From positions 1-42,852 of the forward strand of contig VYCM01000148.1 in NCBI GenBank assembly GCA_009843915.1: DNA of 42,852 nucleotides, read 5' to 3'. The notes beneath the pieces are model-generated. The model was not told where the DNA came from, ran no database searches, and was given only the letters and a program-made list of their open reading frames with translations. The position numbers and the translations under genes were made by a program. This DNA comes from Acidimicrobiaceae bacterium (GTDB lineage: Bacteria > Actinomycetota > Acidimicrobiia > Acidimicrobiales > Aldehydirespiratoraceae). Position 1 is the stretch's first letter. The number at the start of each line of letters is the position of its first letter. Of this stretch, positions 1-8,228 are shown piece by piece.

Positions 1-55
1 CGACCTCGCGGATCTCGGCCTTGGCCTGCGCCAATAGTTCTCTGAAGCTCGCCAT
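1..55 (-). CDS. N-terminus of an unidentified protein (cut by window edge)
   Basis: The minus strand reads ATG at 55 and stays open to the window edge, giving an 18-residue start (MASFRELLAQAKAEIREV). The short amphipathic opening resembles the start of actinobacterial ThiF/MoeB-rhodanese type proteins, but this is a weak memory-based resemblance and no domain is visible. An AGGTAGGG stretch lies about 7 nt upstream of the ATG and could serve as ribosome binding site. It lies 28 nt downstream of the sirtuin gene in the same direction, so the two may be co-transcribed. Confidence 0.5.
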   Translation of the reverse strand, partial: MASFRELLAQAKAEIREV

Positions 56-83
56 GATGAAACCCTACCTGTCTTGTCAGGAT

Positions 84-866
84 TTAGCCACCCAGGGGAT
101 CCAGACCGCAAATCACTGGCAGCACTTCGCTGATGGATCCGCCCACCAGCACGTCGGCCAGCGCGTCGAACTCGGTGGGCTCGCCGTTCACGATGATCAC
201 ACCGGCGCCGGACTGCGCGGCCAGCGGGGCGGTCATGTTGATGGGCGACACGGCCAGCGTCGTGCCCACTGCCAGGAACAGGTCGCATTCCAGGGCAGCC
301 CGCTCGGCTCGGGCCAGGTCGACCGGGTTGAGACTCTGGCCGAACGACACCGTGGCCGCCTTCAGGAGCCAGCCGCAAAGAGGGCACTGCGGATCGGGCT
401 CCCCGGCCCTCACCCGCTCCAGCGCAACCTCTATGTCGTCGCGGTAGTCGCACGACAGGCACTGCACCTTGCGGGTCGTGCCGTGTATCTCGACCACCCG
501 TTCGGGATCGCTGCCGGCCCGCTGGTGGAGCTCGTCCACGTTCTGGGTGATCAGCAGATGGAGCTTGCCCCGCTGCTCCAGGTGCACCAGCGCTTCGTGG
601 CCCCGGTTCGGCTCGACGTCACCCCACAGGGCTCCCTCGGCTCGGCGAGCCCAGTTGCTCCGGCGCACCTCGGGATCCGACACGTAGACGTTGATGTTCG
701 AGGCCCGCTCGGCCGCCGGGTCCCGCGTCCACAGTCCCTTCGGACCCCGGAAGTCGGGCAGTCCGCTGTCGGTGGAGATGCCGGCCCCGGTGAGGACAGT
801 GACGCGATCGGCGGCATCGACCATTCGGCGGGCCGCGGCAACCGCAGCCGCAGCATCCGCTAGCAC
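84..866 (-). CDS. cobB: Sir2-family NAD-dependent protein deacylase
   Basis: This 260-residue protein removes acyl groups from protein lysines using NAD+, probably in the cytoplasm. The sirtuin signature is complete: GAGIS at residues 27-31, DFRG at 38-41 (NAD binding), TQNVDELH at 107-114, catalytic His128 followed by Gly, and two zinc-binding pairs (C136-x2-C139 and C161-x2-C164). GTT-LAVSP near residue 200 completes the Rossmann fold. Length is normal for a single-domain bacterial sirtuin. The start is GTG at 866; no strong ribosome binding site precedes it, so a slightly different start is possible. The substrate class cannot be read from sequence alone. It is divergent from the gene at 1047, and the shared spacer holds a hairpin and a promoter. 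Confidence 0.93.
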   Translation of the reverse strand: MLADAAAAVAAARRMVDAADRVTVLTGAGISTDSGLPDFRGPKGLWTRDPAAERASNINVYVSDPEVRRSNWARRAEGALWGDVEPNRGHEALVHLEQRGKLHLLITQNVDELHQRAGSDPERVVEIHGTTRKVQCLSCDYRDDIEVALERVRAGEPDPQCPLCGWLLKAATVSFGQSLNPVDLARAERAALECDLFLAVGTTLAVSPINMTAPLAAQSGAGVIIVNGEPTEFDALADVLVGGSISEVLPVICGLDPLGG

Positions 867-891
867 ACCGTCAGGGTAGCGGAGCCGGCAC

Positions 892-932
892 AGCCATCTG
901 TTTCGCCTGCTAAATCAGCAGAAAAGATGGCT
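892..932. other. Imperfect stem-loop in the cobB 5' region
   Basis: AGCCATCT (892-899) pairs with AGATGGCT (925-932), TTT (901-903) with AAA (922-924), and CTGCT (907-911) with AGCAG (917-921), around an AAATC loop. That makes 16 base pairs with small bulges on one side. It lies 26 nt upstream of the cobB start and 13 nt upstream of the -35 box of the divergent gene. It could be an operator, a leader structure of cobB mRNA or a divergent insulator; sequence alone does not decide. Confidence 0.45.
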
Positions 933-944
933 TAAGATTTCTGT

Positions 945-973
945 TTGACAAGCATTGGCCGTCAACATATGTT
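945..973 (+). promoter_or_regulatory. Sigma70-type promoter for the 1047 gene
   Basis: A consensus TTGACA (945-950) is separated by exactly 17 bp from TATGTT (968-973), in a locally AT-rich stretch of otherwise very GC-rich DNA. The predicted transcript would begin near 980, giving an untranslated leader of about 67 nt. GGAG at 1036-1039 then lies 7 nt before the ATG at 1047. The -10 overlaps the palindrome AACATATGTT (964-973), which could be an operator. Confidence 0.65.
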
Positions 974-1046
974 CAAACATTGACACTTCCCCCGGACATC
1001 TTGCAACTAAGGCGCCCGCGAGCGCCCGCTTTCTTGGAGAAACATC

Positions 1047-1673
1047 ATGACTTCGTCCATCAACCTCCCGCATGCGGTCATCGAATCAGAGGTGATCACG
1101 CTGATTCCATGGATCGACCACCGCGTCGACGCCTCCGGTCACGACCCGAGATCCACCTACGTCGAACAGTTCTGGCTCGGAACGCTGGGCCCTTCCACCA
1201 CGTGGTTCCTGCGCCATTGCGCCAACCTGCTCGACGCCGCCGAAAGCACGGCCGTCAATCTGCGCGAAACAGCCGGCACCCTGGGTATCGGACACGAAGG
1301 CGGCTCTCGCAGCGCCATGTCCAAGACGGTTGCTCGAGCCTGCCGGTTCCGAGCGGCCCGATCCGTGGGGTCAGCAACCCTGGCCGTCCGCCTTCGACTG
1401 CCGCAACTCAGCTACCGCCAGGTGCAGCGCCTGCCCGAACCGATGCAGCGACTCCATGAGGAGTTCCTTGCGGTCAACTTGAGTCGCGACGAGGTGTGCC
1501 GGCAGCAGTCGCGGGCCCGGCGGCTGGCCGTGTGCCTGATCGAGTGCGGTGACAGCTACGAACAGACGGAGAGACTGCTGGCTCGGATGAACTACCATCC
1601 CGCCATCGTTGCCGAGGCGGTCCGCTGGGCATGGAACCTCCATCACGGACGGTCTTCCCCCGAGGCAGCCTGA
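1047..1673 (+). CDS. Uncharacterised actinobacterial protein
   Basis: This 208-residue soluble protein has no recognised catalytic motif. Visible features are an FWLGTLGPSTTWFLR segment near residue 45, a possible helix-turn-helix-like stretch around residues 75-100 (ETAGTLGIG), and a basic C-terminal half with several Cys residues and amphipathic helices (residues 145-200). The F-W-L-x-x-LGP pattern recalls a family of uncharacterised actinobacterial proteins, but I cannot name it. The start is ATG 1047 with GGAG 7 nt upstream. It stands alone between divergent cobB and the kinase gene and has its own strong promoter, which suggests notable expression. A DNA-binding role is possible but not shown. 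Confidence 0.7.
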   Translation: MTSSINLPHAVIESEVITLIPWIDHRVDASGHDPRSTYVEQFWLGTLGPSTTWFLRHCANLLDAAESTAVNLRETAGTLGIGHEGGSRSAMSKTVARACRFRAARSVGSATLAVRLRLPQLSYRQVQRLPEPMQRLHEEFLAVNLSRDEVCRQQSRARRLAVCLIECGDSYEQTERLLARMNYHPAIVAEAVRWAWNLHHGRSSPEAA

Positions 1674-1721
1674 CTTCAGCTCTTACCGTGATGTAGCGTC
1701 GAAACCGGTCAGGGGGTGCAT

Positions 1722-2768
1722 ATGGAGCCCGGAATACCCACCGGTATCGACGACATCGACGACGAATGGCTGTCGCAGGCCATGGGTTCGCCGGTGCGGA
1801 TCACCGGTATCGACGACATCGGGACCGGGGTCGGGATGATCGGCGCCATCTACCGGGCCACGCTCGAGGGCGACGGGCCCGACACCGTGGTCTTCAAGAT
1901 GCCCGGCCTCGACGAGACGGCCCGCTTCACGGCCCAGATCCTGCGCCTCAACATCCGCGAGGTCGGCTTCTACCGCGAGCTGGCCGCCGAGAGTCCCATC
2001 CGGGTTCCCCACTGCCACTTCGGCGCCGTCGATCCCGAAACCCACGAGTTCGTGCTGGTGCTGGAGGACGTGGGCTCGTACCGGGCCGTCAGCCAGGTCG
2101 GGGGCATGGGCCGGGCCGACGCCGAGCAGGCCGTGGACGAGCTGGCCGCCTGGCACGCCCACTGGTGGGGCAAGGCCGACCCGATCGTGGAGCGGGGCAC
2201 CGCGATGGCCATCCACGATCCCATCTACCCGATGCTGCTGCCGCCGGTGTTCTCCGACGGCTGGGCCAAGGTCCGGGGGGCGATGAGCGTCCCCCGGGTC
2301 GTCGAGACGGTCGCCGACGGCTGGGTGGAGGCCCTGCCCGAGATGCTGGGGTCGCTGGCGACGACGCCGAGCACCCTGGTCCACGGCGACTACCGGGCCG
2401 ACAACATGTTCTTCGACGAGGAGGGCCGGGTCGTGCTGCTCGACTTCCAGGTCATCGGCCAGTCCATGCCGGTCGGCGACCTGGCCTATTTCGTCACCGG
2501 GAGCCTCTCCCCCGCCACCGCCTCGGAGATCGAGCCGGGGCTGTACGAACGCTGGCTGAGCGCCCTCGCATCGGAGGGGGCACCCGAGTCGGAGCTCGAC
2601 GGGATGTGGGACATCTACCGGGGCGCGGTGCTGTTCTGTGTCTGCTACCCGATGATCGCCGGCGCGGGCATGGACCTCACCGACGAGCGCCAGCGGGGAC
2701 TGCTGGAGGCCACCTTCGAGCGCTTCGAGCGGGCTGCCGACGAGCTGAGCCTGACCGACCTGCTCTGA
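1722..2768 (+). CDS. APH/choline-kinase-fold phosphotransferase
   Basis: A 348-residue member of the aminoglycoside phosphotransferase/ecdysteroid-kinase-like superfamily, which phosphorylates small hydroxylated molecules with ATP. The Brenner motif LVHGDYRADN (about residues 221-230) carries the catalytic Asp and metal-binding Asn, and LLDFQ about 15 residues later gives the second metal ligand. VVFKMPG near residue 58 holds the ATP-binding Lys. ATG 1722 is preferred over an overlapping GTG at 1716 because AGGGGG (1711-1716) is then correctly spaced. In actinobacteria such proteins are common next to acyl-CoA metabolism genes, and antibiotic resistance is not implied. The substrate is unknown. 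Confidence 0.85.
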   Translation: MEPGIPTGIDDIDDEWLSQAMGSPVRITGIDDIGTGVGMIGAIYRATLEGDGPDTVVFKMPGLDETARFTAQILRLNIREVGFYRELAAESPIRVPHCHFGAVDPETHEFVLVLEDVGSYRAVSQVGGMGRADAEQAVDELAAWHAHWWGKADPIVERGTAMAIHDPIYPMLLPPVFSDGWAKVRGAMSVPRVVETVADGWVEALPEMLGSLATTPSTLVHGDYRADNMFFDEEGRVVLLDFQVIGQSMPVGDLAYFVTGSLSPATASEIEPGLYERWLSALASEGAPESELDGMWDIYRGAVLFCVCYPMIAGAGMDLTDERQRGLLEATFERFERAADELSLTDLL

Positions 2769-2848
2769 ATCCCACTCTTGTTCGCTGCGCTCACGGGCCG
2801 CTCGGGCCACGGCCTCGCAAGCTCGGCCTCTGAGTCCCGCCCTCTGGC

Positions 2849-4315
2849 TCAGTTGCTCGAGGTGTACGACAAAGCCAGCTCGACCAGGGTGCGCACGCCG
2901 AAGCCGGTGCCGCCCTTGGAGATCTCGCCGTCGTCCGACTCGGCCCGGGCCGGACCGGCGATGTCGAGGTGGGCCCAACAGATGCCGTCCGCCACGAACT
3001 GCTGGAGGATCAGCCCCGCGGTCAGCGCACCGCCGTGGGTGCCGCCGATGTTCTTCATGTCGGCCACGTTCGACTCGAACTGCTTGGCGTAGTCGGCAGG
3101 CAGCGGCAGCGGCCAGACCCGCTCCCCGGCGCGGTCCGCAGCGGCGCGGATCTCATCGATCAGCGGCTCGTCGTTACCCATCAGCCCGGCGATAGACGGT
3201 CCCAGAGCCACCATGCAGGCACCGGTCAGGGTGGCCAGGTCGACGACGGCGTCGGGCTCGTCCTCGCAGGCCAGCGACAGAGCGTCGGCCAGGATCAGCC
3301 GGCCCTCGGCATCGGTGTTGAGCACCTCGATGGTCTTGCCGTTGCGGATGGTGAGAACGTCGCCGGGCCGGGTGGCGTCGCCGCCGAGCATGTTGTCGGT
3401 CATGGGCAGGTACCCCTTGACCCTTACCGGTGCGCCCACCGCGGGGAGCACCGACATGGCCCCGATGATGGCGGCGGCCCCGCACATGTCCATCTTCATG
3501 GCCATCATTCCCTGGGCGGTCTTGATGGACAGGCCCCCGGCGTCGAACGTGATCCCCTTGCCCACGAAGGCGAGCGTCGCCACCGGGTCGCCCTCGGGTT
3601 CGTAGGTCAACTCCACGTAGCGCGGCGGATTGGTGCTGCCCCGGTTGACGCCGAGCAGGCCGCCCAGCCGCTGCTTCTTGATCTCGGCCTCGTTCCAGAC
3701 CCTCGACTTCAGCCCGGCCTTGCGGGCAACGGCCGCCGCCTTGCGGGCGAAGGCCGGGGCAGTGAGCGAGCCGCCGGGCTCGTTGGACAGGTCGCGGGCC
3801 ACGCACACCCCCGCGGCGATGGTGGAGCCCCGCGCCAGGGCGTCCTTGGCGGCGGCCGAGGCGCTTCCCACGACGTCGACGCGGGCCAGCTTGGGGGTGC
3901 CGTCGCCGCCGTCGGAGCCGTCGGCGGACGACTTGTAGACGGTGTAGCGGTAGCCACCCAGGATCACGCCCTCGGCGAGCGCCTGACGGGCTGCGGCGTC
4001 ATCCAGACCGGAAGCGGCTGGAAGGCGCACCGCCGCCCGTGCGTGGCGTGAGCATGAGCGAGCCAGCGCTGCGCCGGCTCGCCGGATGGTGGCCGCGGTG
4101 ACTTCGGCAGCCGCGCCCACACCGACCAGCCCGGCGAAGCCGCCGCCGGCCGGCTGCAGATGGACCTGCTCCGCCTTGCCCCTGAACCCTGTGGTGTCCA
4201 AGACCGCCGCGTCGAAACCGTCTATGCCAGCTTCGACATCCTCGGCGGTGACAAGTGAAACACTGGCGGTGGCCGCCTTGGGCACGGAGCGAACTGCATG
4301 GACTGTGATCGGCAT
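2849..4315 (-). CDS. pepA: Leucyl aminopeptidase, M17 family
   Basis: A 488-residue cytosolic aminopeptidase that removes N-terminal residues from peptides in a two-metal active site. The C-terminal catalytic domain has VGKGITFDAGGL (metal ligands Lys253 and Asp258), the catalytic Lys265 region, and the family hallmark NTDAEGRL at 333-340 with metal-binding Asp335 and Glu337. Length and N-terminal regulatory domain are typical of PepA. The start is ATG 4315. It converges with the kinase gene at its 3' end; the 80-nt gap (2769-2848) has GC-rich short inverted repeats such as GGCCacGGCC but no clear terminator. It lies just downstream of the LigD polymerase gene on the same strand. Confidence 0.95.
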   Translation of the reverse strand: MPITVHAVRSVPKAATASVSLVTAEDVEAGIDGFDAAVLDTTGFRGKAEQVHLQPAGGGFAGLVGVGAAAEVTAATIRRAGAALARSCSRHARAAVRLPAASGLDDAAARQALAEGVILGGYRYTVYKSSADGSDGGDGTPKLARVDVVGSASAAAKDALARGSTIAAGVCVARDLSNEPGGSLTAPAFARKAAAVARKAGLKSRVWNEAEIKKQRLGGLLGVNRGSTNPPRYVELTYEPEGDPVATLAFVGKGITFDAGGLSIKTAQGMMAMKMDMCGAAAIIGAMSVLPAVGAPVRVKGYLPMTDNMLGGDATRPGDVLTIRNGKTIEVLNTDAEGRLILADALSLACEDEPDAVVDLATLTGACMVALGPSIAGLMGNDEPLIDEIRAAADRAGERVWPLPLPADYAKQFESNVADMKNIGGTHGGALTAGLILQQFVADGICWAHLDIAGPARAESDDGEISKGGTGFGVRTLVELALSYTSSN

Positions 4316-4340
4316 CCGGTCAGACTAATGGGCTGCCCGA

Positions 4341-5252
4341 CTAGCCCGATGCTGGTGCCGGGAGGTCCTGCTCGACGGCGAGCGTCGACGCGAACAGGTC
4401 CCCGAGTTGTTCAACCCGGTCGAGGACTTCGGAGGCGGTGAACGTCAACGGCTCACCGTCGGCGCCGTCCGACACCTCGTCCCAGGTGATAGGCGCCGAC
4501 ACGGTGGGACGATCCAGGCCCCTCAGCGAGTAGGGGGCGATGGTGGTCTTGAAGCGGGCGTTCTGGCTCCAGTCGATGAACACCTTCTTTGGCCGCAGGC
4601 TGCGCTTCATGACGGACACCACCAGCGTCGGCAGGCGCTTCTCGAGCAGTTGGGCCACGGCCAGGGCGAAGCCGGCCGCGTGATCGTGGGAGTGGGGCCG
4701 GTTGAGGGGCACGTAGAGCTGCATCCCCTTGCTGCCCGAAGTCTTCGGCCATCCGGACAGGCCGACCGACTCCAGAACCTCGCAGACATGCAGGGCCACC
4801 TGGCAGCACTCGACGATCGTGGCCGGCTTGCCGGGGTCGAGGTCGAACACGACCATGGTGGGCGAGTCGAGGTCGCCGCAGCGGGCCATCGGCGCGTGGA
4901 TCTCCAGCGCGGCCAGGTTGGCCGACCAGGCCAGAGCGGCCACGGAGTCGAGGCGGCAATATTCGATCGGCCCGCCCCTGTCGCCCGGACCACGGCACGT
5001 GGGAACCCAGTCGGGACGGTGCTTGGGGCAGCGCTTCTCGAAGAACGATTCGGCGGTCACTCCGTCGGGCCAGCGCCGCAGGGTCACGCCCCGGTCGCCG
5101 ACGTGGGGAAGCATCACCGGCGCGACCCGCACGTAGTAGTCGATCACCTGCGCCTTGGTGAAGCCGGTCAGCGGGTACATGACCTTGTCGAGGTTGCTGA
5201 CCGACAGCCGGCGCCCATCGATGGTCACGGGCACGCGCTCGGGTGCGCTCAC
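4341..5252 (-). CDS. LigD-type NHEJ polymerase domain protein
   Basis: A 303-residue stand-alone member of the LigD polymerase (archaeo-eukaryotic primase-like) family, which fills and extends ends during non-homologous end joining. The DLDP metal-binding motif (VFDLDPG), the SGSKGMQLYVPL segment and the HDHAAGFA helix are all present. The nuclease and ATP-dependent ligase domains of full LigD are absent. The frame runs open further upstream into ku, but that extension is low-complexity Arg/Pro and overlaps ku in another frame. GTG 5252, with GGGCGGA a few nt upstream and VSAPERVPVTIDGRRLSVSNLDKV as homologous start, is the better choice. The gene follows ku by 37 nt, forming a two-gene NHEJ operon. 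Confidence 0.9.
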   Translation of the reverse strand: MSAPERVPVTIDGRRLSVSNLDKVMYPLTGFTKAQVIDYYVRVAPVMLPHVGDRGVTLRRWPDGVTAESFFEKRCPKHRPDWVPTCRGPGDRGGPIEYCRLDSVAALAWSANLAALEIHAPMARCGDLDSPTMVVFDLDPGKPATIVECCQVALHVCEVLESVGLSGWPKTSGSKGMQLYVPLNRPHSHDHAAGFALAVAQLLEKRLPTLVVSVMKRSLRPKKVFIDWSQNARFKTTIAPYSLRGLDRPTVSAPITWDEVSDGADGEPLTFTASEVLDRVEQLGDLFASTLAVEQDLPAPASG

Positions 5253-5289
5253 TGATCCGCCCGAACTGCGACCCGCCCCGCTCGACCTC

Positions 5290-6165
5290 TCAGGCCGACT
5301 TGCGGATCTTCCTCGCCGGTTCCTCGGGCTTCGCCTCCGGCTCCGCGGCGGCCTCGCCCCCGGTGGGGTGACGCTTGCGGGCCTCCTTGGCCGCGGCGAC
5401 CGAGGCCTCCAGCGCGGCCATGAGATCGACAACGGTGTCGGACGTCGGCGCGGCCGGTGCCACCGTGGCCGTGGTGTCGCCGGAGGCCTTGCGCTCGATC
5501 AACCCCAGCACCGCCTCCCGGTAGGAGTCGGTGTAGCGGTCGGGCTCGAATTCGGCCTCGAGGGCGGCGATGAGCTGGCGCGCCATGGCCGTCTCCCGCT
5601 CGTCCACGTCAATGCCGTCCAGCCCTTCGAAGCCGTCGATGTCGTCCGGCGCCACCAGCTCGTCGGCGTACACCATGGTCGACAGCATCAGCCGCCCGTC
5701 GACGGGACGGACGGCGGCCAGGTACTGCTTCGAGCGCATCACGAAGTGGCAGACGGCCACCTTGTCGGCCTCGTCCATGGCCTCGGCCAGCAGCTTGTAG
5801 GGCTTGGCCGCGGCCTCGTCGGGAACCAGGTGGTAGGCGCTGTCGTAGAAGACGGGATCGATGTCGGCTAGGTCGATGAAGGCGTCGATGTCGATGGTGC
5901 GGGCCGCGACCGGGGCCAGCTCCTCCAGCTCGCGGTCGGTGACGGTGACATAGTCGCCCGACGCCAGCTCGTAGCCCTTGATGATCCGCTCGGGCGGCAA
6001 CTCGGTGTCGTCGGCCGACGACACCTTCTTGTAGCGCACGCGGGCGCCGGTCTCGGCGTCGAGCTGGTTGAAGCGCACGTTCTTGCGGCTCACCGCGCTG
6101 AAGAGCTGCACGGGAATCGTGACCAGTCCGAAGCTGATCGATCCCTTCCAGATCACTCTCGGCAC
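5290..6165 (-). CDS. ku: Ku, DNA end-binding protein
   Basis: A 291-residue bacterial Ku homodimer subunit that threads onto broken DNA ends and recruits LigD. The start MPRVIWKGSISFGLVTIPVQL is the classical bacterial Ku opening. The beta-barrel core runs to about residue 210 (HLVPDE, YLAAVRPVDGRLMLSTMVYADE are recognisable). A C-terminal tail of about 60 residues is Ala/Glu/Lys rich and probably disordered, as in other actinobacterial Ku proteins, where the basic tail aids DNA and LigD binding. GTG 6165 has a strong AGGAGG 6 nt upstream. It forms an operon with the downstream polymerase gene. Confidence 0.96.
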   Translation of the reverse strand: MPRVIWKGSISFGLVTIPVQLFSAVSRKNVRFNQLDAETGARVRYKKVSSADDTELPPERIIKGYELASGDYVTVTDRELEELAPVAARTIDIDAFIDLADIDPVFYDSAYHLVPDEAAAKPYKLLAEAMDEADKVAVCHFVMRSKQYLAAVRPVDGRLMLSTMVYADELVAPDDIDGFEGLDGIDVDERETAMARQLIAALEAEFEPDRYTDSYREAVLGLIERKASGDTTATVAPAAPTSDTVVDLMAALEASVAAAKEARKRHPTGGEAAAEPEAKPEEPARKIRKSA

Positions 6166-6242
6166 TGTTGGCCTCCTCGCATCGGCCCGGGCCCGGCGTA
6201 GCCGGAACCCGGCGCGCAGGCCTCCGCACCGCCTAGTTGAGT

Positions 6243-7097
6243 TTAGGGCGCGAGCAGGATGCGGGCCACCAGGTCCTGACCGAAGGCGGTGACGATGGCC
6301 AGGTAAACCAGGCCGGTGGCGGCCATCACCGCCGAGTACTGGCGCTCACGCAGCGCGGCTCTCGCTACCGCCACCAGCAGCAGTGTCGTGGCGGTGGAGG
6401 CCACCCAGAACCAGCCCAGCAGGCCGTTGTAGCCGTCGTCGATGGTGCCGTTGAGCACCGACACCATGCCCGTGGGCCACAGCATCACGATCGTCTCGGG
6501 CACCCAGAGCACCGCCGCGGCCCGGATCATCTGCAGCAGCGGCCCGCGGGCCAGGCCGGGTTGGACCAGGTACCAGTGGCCCAGCAGCATCGCGCTCAGC
6601 ACCGCCCCGCAGAACAGGGCGCCGACGAGGGTGCGAGCTACCGCCAGCCCGAGCGAGCCCCCGGCCGCGATCGCGCCGAGGAGGGTCGCCAGCAGCCCCA
6701 CCGTGGCCGCCGCCAGATCCAACACAGGAGGGAACTCGGGCGCATCGGGATCGAAGCGGGCCTCGGCTCGGTCGATACCGGTCATCTCCGCCACCCGGGC
6801 CGACCGGCGGGCCACCTGGACCCGCTGACCGGCCACCCCCGCCGACCGGCGCGCCACCGAGACCGCTCCGGCGACCAGCCCGACGCAGACGAAGACCATC
6901 GTGGCCGCCTCGCGGCTCCAGGTCGGCTCGGCCAGTAGCGCGGTGACCAGAGAACCGGCGGCCAGCGCCAGGAACACCCCACGCATCAGCCATCCGTAGC
7001 CGAGCCCGACCTCGCGGCGGCGGGTGGTCACCCACAGGAAGAACCACCCGCCCGCGGCCCAGCCGACCAGCAGCGTGGCGGCGTCGAGTTCGACCAT
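6243..7097 (-). CDS. Multi-pass membrane protein of unknown function
   Basis: A 284-residue integral membrane protein with about seven to eight hydrophobic segments (near residues 5-25, 38-56, 65-85, 128-150, 155-175, 190-205, 225-245 and 255-280). A soluble Arg-rich and acidic loop lies at roughly 84-125. No transporter or enzyme signature was recognised; the loop spacing does not match a known channel or transporter that I can name. It starts 18 nt after the stop of the M24 peptidase gene on the same strand, so the two probably share a transcript. Confidence 0.75.
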   Translation of the reverse strand: MVELDAATLLVGWAAGGWFFLWVTTRRREVGLGYGWLMRGVFLALAAGSLVTALLAEPTWSREAATMVFVCVGLVAGAVSVARRSAGVAGQRVQVARRSARVAEMTGIDRAEARFDPDAPEFPPVLDLAAATVGLLATLLGAIAAGGSLGLAVARTLVGALFCGAVLSAMLLGHWYLVQPGLARGPLLQMIRAAAVLWVPETIVMLWPTGMVSVLNGTIDDGYNGLLGWFWVASTATTLLLVAVARAALRERQYSAVMAATGLVYLAIVTAFGQDLVARILLAP

Positions 7098-7115
7098 GGC
7101 GGCGAGGCAGGCCGC

Positions 7116-8219
7116 TCAGGCGACGACGGCCAAGTTGTGGTCGGCGCGGTTGAGGGGGTCCGGACCGGTCGGCGAGGCGGCCACGATGTCCTCGAGGCGG
7201 GCCCCCCACCGACCGGGCACGTAGATCCCCGGCTCCACCGAGAAGGCGTTGCCGGCCACCAGCGGCTCATCGTTGCCCTCCACGATGTACGGGTCCTCAT
7301 GGGCCTCGGTCCCGATCCCGTGGCCGGTGCGGTGCACGAAGTACTCGCCGTAACCGGCCGCGGCGATGATCGACCGTGCCGCCCGGTCCACATCCTGGGC
7401 GGGCGTGCCCACGGCAGCGGCAGCCACGCCGGCAGCCTGCGCTTCGAAGAGGACTTCGTACAGTTCGTTGAACTCGCGTGGCGGCGCACCGGTGTACACG
7501 CAGCGGGTGATGTCGGAGCAGTACCCCACGCCGTCGTCGCCCACGATCGTGCCGCCGAAGTCGCACAGCACGACCTCATCGGTGCCGATCACCCGGCCGC
7601 CGGGCTCGTGATGGGGGCTGGCCGCGTTGGCGCCGGCGGCCACGATGGCGAAGTTCACCCGGTCATGGCCCTCGGCCACGATCTGGCGGCCCAACTCGGT
7701 CGAGACCTCGGCCTCGGTCCGTCCCACCAGCCCGATCTCGCCCCGCTGGAGCCGGCCCGCGATCCTGTCCACCGCGGCTCCAGCGGCCCGCAGACGCTCG
7801 ATCTCATCGGCCGTCTTCACTGAGCGGATCGGGGCGGTGACATCCGAGCCACGCCTCCAGACCGCGTCCGGCATGACCGTCATCAACTCCACCAAGAACC
7901 GGGACCACATGTGGTCCCCGACCGCGGCCACCGTCGCGGCTCCGGCCAGGCCGACCACGATGTCCACCGGGTCCTCGGTCTCGTCCCAGGGCCGCATCCC
8001 GAAGACATCGGGACGCTCGGCCACCCGGGGAGCCTCCATGCGGGGCACGACCAGGGTGGCCTCGCCGTCGCGGGGCACCACCAGCATGGTGAGACGCTCC
8101 AGCGGCATGGCCTCATAGCCGCAGAAGTACGGCAGGTCGGCCCCCACCGACAGCAGCAGCACGTCCACGCCCTGCTCAGCCATCAGTTCCCGTGCCCTGT
8201 TCAGCCGGTCGGTGAACAT
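7116..8219 (-). CDS. M24 family metallopeptidase (Xaa-Pro aminopeptidase-like)
   Basis: A 367-residue pita-bread peptidase that cleaves N-terminal residues preceding proline, using two metal ions. An N-terminal creatinase-like domain (residues 1-125) precedes the catalytic domain. Metal ligands are visible as Asp220 (LCDFGG), Asp236 (SDITR), His300 (TGHGIG), Glu329 (VEPGIY) and Glu343 (RLEDI). The spacing between the first two Asp residues is several residues longer than usual because of a GDDG insertion. The start is ATG 8219. It is 9 nt downstream of the lipoate gene and may belong to the same minus-strand transcript. Confidence 0.92.
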   Translation of the reverse strand: MFTDRLNRARELMAEQGVDVLLLSVGADLPYFCGYEAMPLERLTMLVVPRDGEATLVVPRMEAPRVAERPDVFGMRPWDETEDPVDIVVGLAGAATVAAVGDHMWSRFLVELMTVMPDAVWRRGSDVTAPIRSVKTADEIERLRAAGAAVDRIAGRLQRGEIGLVGRTEAEVSTELGRQIVAEGHDRVNFAIVAAGANAASPHHEPGGRVIGTDEVVLCDFGGTIVGDDGVGYCSDITRCVYTGAPPREFNELYEVLFEAQAAGVAAAAVGTPAQDVDRAARSIIAAAGYGEYFVHRTGHGIGTEAHEDPYIVEGNDEPLVAGNAFSVEPGIYVPGRWGARLEDIVAASPTGPDPLNRADHNLAVVA

Positions 8220-8228
8220 GGGCGCAGC

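Noticed and set aside
2769-2848. GC-rich spacer between the kinase and pepA as a dispersed repeat
   Set aside because: Only short GGCC/GCTC palindromic fragments are seen, no second copy was found in the window, and no clear terminator is formed.
4020-4090. Unusual Arg/Cys/His stretch in pepA as an insertion
   Set aside because: The stretch is in frame, short, and lies in the variable N-terminal domain, so ordinary divergence is sufficient.
5253-5432. N-terminal extension of the LigD polymerase gene to 5432
   Set aside because: The extra residues are Arg/Pro/Ser low complexity from out-of-phase reading of ku. The homologous protein starts at GTG 5252.
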